Assembly: GCA_005884685.1 (NCBI GenBank)
Contig: VBAH01000021.1
Coordinates: 86,427 to 150,426 of the forward strand
Reading direction: 5' to 3'
Source: Alphaproteobacteria bacterium
GTDB lineage: Bacteria; Pseudomonadota; Alphaproteobacteria; Rhizobiales; Xanthobacteraceae
Length of the DNA stretch: 64,000 nt
In this document: positions 37,037 through 43,787 of the stretch, piece by piece
Numbering within the stretch: the stretch's first letter is position 1
Layout: every line of letters starts with the position of its first letter
Translations under genes and position numbers: made by a program
Notes under the pieces: model-generated
The model's input: the letters and a program-made list of their open reading frames with translations, nothing else
Databases searched by the model: none
What the model was told of the DNA's origin: nothing

Positions 37037-38623
37037 TCATGGCCAGAAGTTACGCTGCAAGCGCAGGATCGACGACCACACGCCTTCGCTCGACGGGAAG
37101 TAGACGCCGACTGCACGGCCGCCGCCACCCGCAAAGTTGAAGACCATCTGGTTCGGGTCGTACTTCGTCTCGACCCGCGCGTACATGACTTCGAGGCCGA
37201 TATCGAACTGCGGAGCCGGGTTCCAGATCGTCCGGACGCCGACGTTCCACACGCGATAGTCGGGGTCGCAGCCCGCCACCACCGTCGCACCCGTGAGCGG
37301 GGTGTTCGGAGCGGCAAGACGGCGAACCGGGCTCTGCGGCGAGGAGCAGAACAACGTCGTCGCCACGTCGTTGAAATCCGCGGCAGTGATGTTGCCGAAG
37401 AGATCAGTACGCAGAGCCGGCGTCCAGTAATGCTCGAAGGCTGCCGCGATCGACCAGAACCGGGTCAGCTGCTGGCCGGTCGCTCCATTGGTCGACACGA
37501 GCGTGCCGAAGATGGAGTCGAGCGCCCAGGCGGCCGCCACGTTCGCGCCGTTGAAGCGGGCCTGCTGGTTGATCGTGCCGACGATCGAGCCGGACCAACC
37601 AACGTAGCCTGACGCGCCTTCCGCAACCGTGCCTTCGACCCAGAACTTGTCGCCCTTGTTCCACGGGATGTTCAGCACGATGCCGGCCATCGCCGCCCAA
37701 CCGTAGGCGTCGTTCGGAGCGAGGAACGCAGAGTTCACGCCCAGCACGTTCGCGCCCGCACCGGTCGTGTTGTTGCCGTAGTAGCCCGCACGAAGCTGGT
37801 GCAACGCACCGGCGATCTGTGCAGAACCCCAGGCCTGGTCGACGCGCAACGAACCGACGACATCCGGAATACCGGTGCCGGCCGAGTCGCCCATCACGAT
37901 GCCAGGAGCAGCGATGTTGTAGCTGTCGAACACCGCCGACGGACCCGGCAGAGAACCGATCGTGAGAGCATTGGTTGCGTCGTTCGACGCATCCCAGATG
38001 CCGCCACGGCGCATCTGCTGGTCTTCGATCGAGATCGTCGCCGTGAAGCCGTTGCCGAACGTCGCCGTGTAGGCGGCGAGCAGCGTACCGGCAGCACCGG
38101 TCTGCGAGGAGTTGCCGGCGTAACCGCAGCCGTAGCAGAACGCACCGCCGAAGAAGTCGAAGTAGGACTGCGACTTGCCGAAGGTGAAGCCTGCGAACTG
38201 GATGAATGCACGCTCGGTGTAGATACGGCCTTGCGTGGTTTCACCGGTGGTCGTCTGGAAGCCGGCGCGCGAATAGGCGCGCAGGGTGCCGTACTCGGTC
38301 TGGGTGCGTACGTCGAGTGACGTGACCCAGCGAGCCCGCATGTTGTACTCGTTCGAGTCGATGCGGTTGTTACGGCCGGTCGAGCCCTGATAGTAGGCCA
38401 GATCGGAGTTGCTCGTCTGGAACGCGTATTCGGCGCGGACCCATCCGCCGATCTTGATGCAGGAATCGGTACCAGGAATGTAGAAGAACCCGGCGCCGTA
38501 GATGCTACAAACCTTCACGTATTCGACCGGTTTGGCCTTAACGGGAAGATCGGCAGCCTGTGCCCCAGCGACCGCAACGAGACCCGCCGCGGAACCGAGG
38601 AGAAGGCTTTTCACCATCTTCAT
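37037..38623 (-). CDS. Outer membrane porin (alphaproteobacterial Porin_2 type)
   Basis: A 528-residue porin with signal peptide MKMVKSLLLGSAAGLVAVAG and the family start ADLPVKAKPVEYVKVC, then IPGTDSCIKIGGWVRAEYAF. Aromatic beta-strands continue to the C-terminal WSSILRLQRNFWP; the last strand is the usual outer-membrane targeting signal. Several cysteines (CSIYG, DSCIK, CYGCGY) probably form disulfides. It forms a trimeric diffusion pore. GGAGG precedes ATG 38623. Genomes of this group have several paralogues. Confidence 0.92.
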   Translation of the reverse strand: MKMVKSLLLGSAAGLVAVAGAQAADLPVKAKPVEYVKVCSIYGAGFFYIPGTDSCIKIGGWVRAEYAFQTSNSDLAYYQGSTGRNNRIDSNEYNMRARWVTSLDVRTQTEYGTLRAYSRAGFQTTTGETTQGRIYTERAFIQFAGFTFGKSQSYFDFFGGAFCYGCGYAGNSSQTGAAGTLLAAYTATFGNGFTATISIEDQQMRRGGIWDASNDATNALTIGSLPGPSAVFDSYNIAAPGIVMGDSAGTGIPDVVGSLRVDQAWGSAQIAGALHQLRAGYYGNNTTGAGANVLGVNSAFLAPNDAYGWAAMAGIVLNIPWNKGDKFWVEGTVAEGASGYVGWSGSIVGTINQQARFNGANVAAAWALDSIFGTLVSTNGATGQQLTRFWSIAAAFEHYWTPALRTDLFGNITAADFNDVATTLFCSSPQSPVRRLAAPNTPLTGATVVAGCDPDYRVWNVGVRTIWNPAPQFDIGLEVMYARVETKYDPNQMVFNFAGGGGRAVGVYFPSSEGVWSSILRLQRNFWP

Positions 38624-39228
38624 CGTGACCTCCAAGTTTGTTTAGTCGTGGGAGGGTTCCGCTCTTCAGATGCCGAAGCACCCTGGAAGGTCCCCAATCG
38701 TTCCCCGCGAAACCACCCGGTTTTTCTTCACTCACCTTGCGGTGCGATCCGTGGACCGGACGGGGCGACCTGGGGATGCCCCCCTCCGTCGCGTGATCAA
38801 CCTTAGTCAGCAGAGATGCACAGACAACGGAAAAACTGCCGAATCACAGGGCCTGAGGCGCGTTTTCAAGCATGTGTTGCACAAATGGCACTGGCGGGTT
38901 GGCCCGAGTTCCGGTCCTGCATTGCCACTCTGATCCGCTCCGGAACCGAGGCGCTTAACCCATCTCCGTCAATATCTTAAGCGGAAACCCTCATGCGAAA
39001 TACGGCCCGGCTCGGACTCTGCCCGCATTCGCCGCGCCGAGCAAGTGCGGCTTCTCGGCAGCGCTGAGCGCGGATGCGGCAGCCTGCGCGCAAACGGCTC
39101 GGCGGAACCACTGATTCGATTCCCAAAGGTCGCTCCGGCGAGACCGCAGAAATTTCCCGCGCCGATAGGTTCCTACATAAGCTTGCCGCAAAGGACGCAT
39201 GCCCTCGATGTCGCGGTGCTCGGGATGG
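38624..39228. other. Long non-coding region upstream of the porin
   Basis: About 600 bp with no convincing gene; short frames here have no ribosome site and no familiar sequence. It must contain the porin promoter and a long 5' leader. An inverted repeat CGCTTAA-N18-TTAAGCG is at 38952-38983. Porin leaders of this type are often regulated, but no specific element is recognised. Confidence 0.5.
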
Positions 39229-39317
39229 CGGAGAGGAAGGGATTCGAACCCTTGATACGGGTTTCCCCGTATAACGGTTTAGCAAACCGCCGCCTTCAGC
39301 CACTCGGCCACCTCTCC
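39229..39317 (-). tRNA. tRNA-Ser (GCT)
   Basis: The minus strand folds as a class II tRNA: acceptor GGAGAGG/CCTCTCC, anticodon loop with GCT (TTTGCTAA), a long variable arm (TACGGGGAAACCCGTA) and the T-arm GGGTTCGAATCCC. The 3' end (discriminator G at 39229) faces left; CCA is not encoded. It decodes AGC/AGU. The accessory island starts just beyond its 5' end. Confidence 0.95.
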
Positions 39318-39368
39318 AGCGCCCGAAATCCCTACAGTTTCGGGGTTTCCGCGTCAAACGGCACCGCC

Positions 39369-39404
39369 GAATCCGGCGAATCCGGCGACTCCGGCGAATC
39401 CGCG
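39369..39404 (+). repeat. Four tandem 9-bp units
   Basis: GAATCCGGC, GAATCCGGC, GACTCCGGC, GAATCCGCG in a row, 52 bp from the tRNA. In the frame of the possible small ORF they encode a Glu/Asp-Ser-Gly repeat. Confidence 0.7.
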
Positions 39405-39620
39405 GTGGTCTCAAATGTGGTCACCAGCAGCCGCATCCCGGTTGTTGTTGCGCCCCAGCCGGAACCGCGGCCTCCGATCGTCGTCGGGCTCATCTTCGGC
39501 GCTCGCTCGCTGCGCAACGCGATGGTCGAGAGCGCGACTGCTAGAGTCTCAAAAGTGGTCACACGAAAAACGACCAGGCGCACGCACAGCGCCGCGCGTC
39601 GAGCGGGCGGCGCGCCGTGA
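39405..39620 (+). CDS. Possible small basic protein at the island edge
   Basis: A 71-codon frame from GTG 39405 ends with a TGA that overlaps the next GTG start (GTGA), which suggests a coupled gene. It contains two similar hexapeptides (VSNVVT and VSKVVT) and a very basic end (RKTTRRTHSAARRAG). No ribosome site is obvious and the start is uncertain. The frame is open upstream through the tRNA, which weakens the call. Confidence 0.3.
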   Translation: MVSNVVTSSRIPVVVAPQPEPRPPIVVGLIFGARSLRNAMVESATARVSKVVTRKTTRRTHSAARRAGGAP

Positions 39621-39946
39621 GCCCTCGCCCGCTGAATGCGGCTGTCCCTGCCTTGGCCAACTCAGCCGCGCACCTCACGTCGCTGCAGCGGACCCTCGAC
39701 GCGGCGGTGAAAGCGCACAAGGCCGAAACCGGGCAGGGGGATCATTGGCACTTCACGATCGACGCGGTGATTTACCTCGTGGAGTGGATGGCGCTCGCGT
39801 GTCCCGGAGAGACGCGAGAGTTCCTAGCCGCCTTGGGCGAGCGCGCGACCGCGCTCACGCGCGAAGAACTTGACCGTGCCGATACGGAGATCATCCGGAC
39901 GCAGAGCGCGCTCTTCGTGACCTTGCGCGAGCGGAGAGCGTCATGA
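39617..39946 (+). CDS. Small accessory protein of unknown function
   Basis: A 109-residue protein from GTG 39617: helices LTSLQRTLDAAVKAHKAETG, FTIDAVIYLVEWMALACPGE, and LTREELDRADTEIIRTQ. The stop overlaps the next ATG (ATGA). Start and end couplings on both sides argue that it is real. No family recognised; it belongs to the first, plus-strand gene block of the island. Confidence 0.6.
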   Translation: MSPRPLNAAVPALANSAAHLTSLQRTLDAAVKAHKAETGQGDHWHFTIDAVIYLVEWMALACPGETREFLAALGERATALTREELDRADTEIIRTQSALFVTLRERRAS

Positions 39947-40233
39947 CGCTCGAGCCGGTCGCCGCGAGCGACACCTCCGCAACAGTCGTCGACTATCGCG
40001 CCGGCCAGGACCGTAACGAGGCGCGGGCGCTATCGCACACCTACGCCATGATGAGCGATGGCGAGCTGTGGCCCATGTGCGGCTACGGCTGGAATCGCAG
40101 CGGCGGCGAACGTTTCTCGATCTTCCGGAGCGCACCAGGCACGCGAGGCGACTGCAAACTTTGCGCTCGCAACGTCGCCGCAGGCAAGCCGCCCGTCACC
40201 GACGGCTTCGCGCACAAAACGAAATGGCTGTGA
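39943..40233 (+). CDS. Small zinc-binding-like protein
   Basis: A 96-residue protein with LWPMCGYGWNRSGGERFSIF and, later, GDCKLCARN. Cysteines in MCGYGW and the CxxC pair suggest a metal site. I recognise the CGYGWNRSxGxRFSIFR pattern from accessory regions of Bradyrhizobium-like genomes, without a known function. Start is coupled (ATGA) to the preceding gene, and its stop overlaps the next start (TGATG). Confidence 0.65.
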   Translation: MTLEPVAASDTSATVVDYRAGQDRNEARALSHTYAMMSDGELWPMCGYGWNRSGGERFSIFRSAPGTRGDCKLCARNVAAGKPPVTDGFAHKTKWL

Positions 40234-40451
40234 TGGGCGCAGCCCGCACCTATTGCTCGTTCTGCGGCAAGTCCGACCTCGAAGCCGACGTGATGATCGT
40301 TGGGCCGGTGCTCGCTTTCATCTGTGATGAGTGCGTCGTGCTGGCCGTCGAGATCATCGCGGCTAAGCGCGCCGAGCGAAAGCTCAAGCGCGATGTCGTG
40401 CGGTGCGCCGCGTGCGTGCCGCAACCCATTCAGTTTGTCGCGTCGGCGTAA
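40224..40451 (+). CDS. Stand-alone ClpX-type zinc finger protein
   Basis: About 75 residues. YCSFCGKSDLEADVMIVGPV and FICDECVVLAVEII form the four-cysteine zinc finger (CxxC...CxxC) that normally sits at the N-terminus of ClpX and mediates dimerisation and adaptor/substrate binding. The AAA+ part of ClpX is absent. A further CAAC pair lies near the end. It could mimic or interfere with ClpX, or bind DNA. The start may be ATG 40224 or ATG 40233, the latter overlapping the previous stop. Confidence 0.65.
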   Translation: MAVMGAARTYCSFCGKSDLEADVMIVGPVLAFICDECVVLAVEIIAAKRAERKLKRDVVRCAACVPQPIQFVASA

Positions 40452-40480
40452 ACCCGAATCAAGAACAGGAAGCGCAGACA

Positions 40481-42319
40481 ATGACGACGATCGCCGTTCC
40501 CGAAGCTGCATTTGACAAGCACGTTGTTCTGTTCGGCATGACAGGTGCCGGGAAAACGAGCGTCATAAAGACCGCAATCGTCGAGCCCGATCTTGAGGCC
40601 GGCCGGCGCGTGCTGATCATCACGCCGAAGGATGATTGGTGGGGCCTACGGCTCTCGAAAACCGGCAAGAGCGCGGGCTTCGACATTCCGATTTTTGGCG
40701 GCTTCCACGCTGACTATCCGCTGCTGGTGAAAGACGCGGCGCTACTCGCCGAAACCTATGGCACGATGAAGGGCTCGGCGATCTTCTGTACGTCCCGCCT
40801 TTCCGTACAGGACCGCGCGCGCTGGTTTGCGGCTTTTGCGGAGCGGCTGTTGAGCGCCAATCGCGGATGGGTCCGCGTGGTGATCGATGAGGCCCACGTG
40901 TTCATGCCCAAGCAGGGCGCCAAGGGCGGCGGCGCGATCCCGGCCGGGCTGCACGCCGGCAATGAACTGGTCAGCCAAGGCCGCTCGCTTGGGCTGCGTA
41001 TCGTCCTTGCGTCGCAGCGCTCCGCAAAGCTGCACAACGACGCGTCGACGCAGTGCTCTTGCCTGGTCGCAATGCTGCTGATGGCCCCGGCCGATCGCGA
41101 AGCCGTCAAAGACTGGATCGAAGATCAGGCGGACCCCCAGCGCGGCAAAGAGATCATTGCGTCGCTTGCAAACCAAAAGCCCGGCCAGGCGTGGGTATGG
41201 GCTCCGGCCGCGAAATTTCTGGATCAGGTGCAGTTCGCGCGTCCCTCCACATTCGACTCCAGCGCGGCGCCCGATGAAGGAGGCGACGCAGATCACAAGC
41301 TCAAGCCGATCAATCTCGATGCGCTGAAGGGCAAGCTCGCGACCATCGAGGCAGAGCGCAAAGCGAATGATCCGGCGGAATTGAAGGCGGAGATCGCCAA
41401 GCTCCGAGCCGAAAAGACGCGGCTCGAACACGCGAAGCCAGCGGCGCCGGAGAAGCCTGACAAGGCAGCGATCAAGGCCGAGCTGTCCGAGAAACAGAAG
41501 AAGGCAATCGAGCGCGCCGCAGTGCGCGGCAAGATCGAGGGCCATGCCGACGCGATGAAGGCAGCCGGCGGCATGATGGAGAGCTTAGGCAAGTTGGTTG
41601 CGCCGCTGCGCGGACAACTCGACGAGCTACAGCGCGACATCGCTACGATCGAGAAATGGGCAACGCGTGAACAGAAAAAGCCAACCTCGCTAACGCCCGT
41701 AACCGGCGCCGACGTTGATCAAGCCATTCAGGAGCCTGGCGCGCGAACAGCTGCGGCGCCGCGACCGAGTTCATCTCGCCCGACGCCGCCCCGCGTGGCC
41801 CGCACGGCACCGTCGGCTATGAGCGGCGATGCTTCGATCAGCCGCACGCAACAGGCGATTCTGGACGCGGTCGCTGAAATGGAAATGCTTTGCGGAAAGC
41901 CACCGCCCCGCACTCTGGTCGCAATCATGACCGGCTACCAGAACATGAAAAGCACCGGCTTTGCGAAAGCGCTTTCCAGCCTCTCGGCAAATGGCCATGT
42001 CGCGTATCCCGACAGCGGCACGGTCACATTGACTGAGAGTGGAAACGCGCTGGCCAATCCACCAAGTGTGCCTGCAACCTCGGAGGAGATTCAGTCACGC
42101 GTTATTGCAATCTTGGGCCCGACAGCGGGCAAAATCCTCACAAACGTAATCGCGGTCTATCCGGATGCCATGGACCGCCAGGAGCTTGCGCAACAATCGG
42201 GCTACGAAAACGTGAAGAGCACCGGCTTCGCGAAAAGTCTTTCGCGGCTCTCCGCTCTCGGCTTCATCACCTATCCATCGGCACGTCAGGCGCGCGCAGG
42301 CGACGTCCTCTTTCCTTGA
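40481..42319 (+). CDS. HerA/FtsK-like P-loop ATPase with C-terminal repeated domain
   Basis: A 612-residue protein. Walker A GMTGAGKTS is at residues 19-27 and Walker B WVRVVIDEAH near 135, with an arginine-rich SQGRSLGLRIVLASQRS segment typical of HerA/FtsK/VirB4-like motor ATPases. A long charged coiled coil follows (about 270-430). The C-terminus has two copies of a winged-helix-like unit: GYQNMKSTGFAKALSSLSAN and GYENVKSTGFAKSLSRLSAL, each followed by G-x-(V/I)-x-YP. It probably translocates on or pumps DNA. It is the last gene of the first plus-strand block and ends 157 bp before the methyltransferase operon. Confidence 0.75.
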   Translation: MTTIAVPEAAFDKHVVLFGMTGAGKTSVIKTAIVEPDLEAGRRVLIITPKDDWWGLRLSKTGKSAGFDIPIFGGFHADYPLLVKDAALLAETYGTMKGSAIFCTSRLSVQDRARWFAAFAERLLSANRGWVRVVIDEAHVFMPKQGAKGGGAIPAGLHAGNELVSQGRSLGLRIVLASQRSAKLHNDASTQCSCLVAMLLMAPADREAVKDWIEDQADPQRGKEIIASLANQKPGQAWVWAPAAKFLDQVQFARPSTFDSSAAPDEGGDADHKLKPINLDALKGKLATIEAERKANDPAELKAEIAKLRAEKTRLEHAKPAAPEKPDKAAIKAELSEKQKKAIERAAVRGKIEGHADAMKAAGGMMESLGKLVAPLRGQLDELQRDIATIEKWATREQKKPTSLTPVTGADVDQAIQEPGARTAAAPRPSSSRPTPPRVARTAPSAMSGDASISRTQQAILDAVAEMEMLCGKPPPRTLVAIMTGYQNMKSTGFAKALSSLSANGHVAYPDSGTVTLTESGNALANPPSVPATSEEIQSRVIAILGPTAGKILTNVIAVYPDAMDRQELAQQSGYENVKSTGFAKSLSRLSALGFITYPSARQARAGDVLFP

Positions 42320-42417
42320 TCGCGTCCACACCTTCCCAAAAAAGAACTCCGAATCGGGTGTAGCAAGCAGTAATGTCCGCGCTGACAATGGCAGCTGAGC
42401 TCGGAAAGCGGCCATGG

Positions 42418-42446
42418 TTGATCGTGCGGCCAAGCGAAACTATTCT
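42418..42446 (+). promoter_or_regulatory. Sigma70-like promoter of the methyltransferase-GHKL operon
   Basis: TTGATC (42418-42423), a 17-base spacer and TATTCT (42441-42446), ending 30 bases before the GTG start at 42477. The spacing is ideal and the region is AT-rich. A prediction from consensus only. Confidence 0.45.
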
Positions 42447-42476
42447 CACAAACAATCGGCTATTCAGTAGGACAGC

Positions 42477-43787
42477 GTGGCCAGGACTGCCTACCAGCTT
42501 CGCGAGTCTCAGGTTAGGACGCCGCCCGCAGTCATTTCCTTGTTTTGGAAACTAGTTCGGGACCGGCGGCCGAAGCTAGGGCGGGTGCTCGACCTTGGCG
42601 CCGGTGACACGCGCTTTGCTGCCGGTGGTCATTTTACGCGCTATGATGGCGTCGAAATCGATGCGAACGCGAGCATAGGCGTGCGTTTGCCAAACACGGT
42701 GCGCGTTTTTACAACGTGCGCTTTTGCGTTCGAGGCCAAGGGTTACGATGCGTGCATCGGCAATCCTCCGTATGTTCGCCATCATGACGTCGAACCTCGT
42801 TGGAGGCTCCGTGTAAACTCCCAGATCGAGCATGAACTTGGAATCAAGCTTCAAGGCATCGGAAATCTCTATTTGTATTTTCTGTGCCTTGCCTTGATGA
42901 AGACGCGTGCCGATGGGCTCGTAGCCCTGATCCTGCCGTTTGAGTGGGTGTCACGCCCATCTGCCGCTCCCATCCGTGACTACATCGATCAGCAGCGCTG
43001 GAGCGTCTCGGTCTTCCGCTTCCAGGACATGATATTTGATGGTGTTCTGACCACCGCTTCCGTGAACATCATTGACAAGACCGCAACTCCCACAGGTTGG
43101 AAGTTCTTCGATGTTTCGCCTGACCTAGAGGTGATGCCTCGGCGCGGGGTCAGCGGAAGCCGCTTTTCGATACTTCCGTACTCTCCACGCGCAAAACTCT
43201 GGGCTCGCAGGGGCATCAGCCCCGGTGGGCAAAAGATTTTTGCTCTTACAGACGCAGAACGCCAACGTGCAGGTCTAGCGCAATGCGACGTTCTGCCTTG
43301 TGTTACGAGCCTAAAGAACTTGCCCAGCTCTCTAGCTCGGCTCGACAAGCAGTCTTTTCAGAAGAATTTTGTAGCTGCCGGAAAACGATGTTGGCTTGTT
43401 AAGTCGACAGGAGACAACATAAGCCAAAGGGTCAAAGCCTATCTGGCGAAGATCCCGAAAAGTGAACGGCAAACGTACGCGTGTCGTCATCAAGACCCTT
43501 GGTATAAATATGAGACCCCACCGATTCCTCATATTCTTTTTCATTCTGGGTTCATGAAGCGGAGCCCAAAGGTGCTGGTTAACTCGATTGGCGCGCAAGC
43601 TGTCGGCGCGGTCTATGGCGTGCACGGCATGAAACCGCAGCGGCTACAGGACCTGCGGACGTACTTGGCCGAGTTCGACTTCGAGAGTCGCGTGGTAGCG
43701 CACGCGAAGACTTTAAGGAAGGTCGAGGTCGCTCAACTCAACACCGTGCTATCTCGATGGCAGAAAGCTGAAGCGCGCCATGGCTGA
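42477..43787 (+). CDS. N6-adenine-specific DNA methyltransferase (Eco57I-like)
   Basis: A 436-residue protein. SAM motif I is GRVLDLGAGDTRFAAGG (about 35-51), an acidic strand follows (DGVEIDAN), and catalytic motif IV is IGNPPYVRHHD (NPPY at 96-99), specific for N6-adenine or exocyclic amino methylation. LILPFEWVSRPSAAPIRDYI is typical of the Eco57I-type MTases. The C-terminal half has no recognised domain and could be target recognition. GTG start 42477 has AGGA upstream. The end overlaps the GHKL gene by 8 bases. No cognate restriction nuclease is recognisable nearby. Confidence 0.85.
   Translation: MARTAYQLRESQVRTPPAVISLFWKLVRDRRPKLGRVLDLGAGDTRFAAGGHFTRYDGVEIDANASIGVRLPNTVRVFTTCAFAFEAKGYDACIGNPPYVRHHDVEPRWRLRVNSQIEHELGIKLQGIGNLYLYFLCLALMKTRADGLVALILPFEWVSRPSAAPIRDYIDQQRWSVSVFRFQDMIFDGVLTTASVNIIDKTATPTGWKFFDVSPDLEVMPRRGVSGSRFSILPYSPRAKLWARRGISPGGQKIFALTDAERQRAGLAQCDVLPCVTSLKNLPSSLARLDKQSFQKNFVAAGKRCWLVKSTGDNISQRVKAYLAKIPKSERQTYACRHQDPWYKYETPPIPHILFHSGFMKRSPKVLVNSIGAQAVGAVYGVHGMKPQRLQDLRTYLAEFDFESRVVAHAKTLRKVEVAQLNTVLSRWQKAEARHG

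Noticed and set aside
38670..38933. 87-codon frame upstream of the porin
   Set aside because: No ribosome site, no recognisable sequence, and it lies in the expected porin promoter/leader region.
39210..39330. Open frame reading AERKGFEPLIRVSPYNGL across the tRNA
   Set aside because: This is the translation of the antisense of tRNA-Ser, a known artefact in protein databases.
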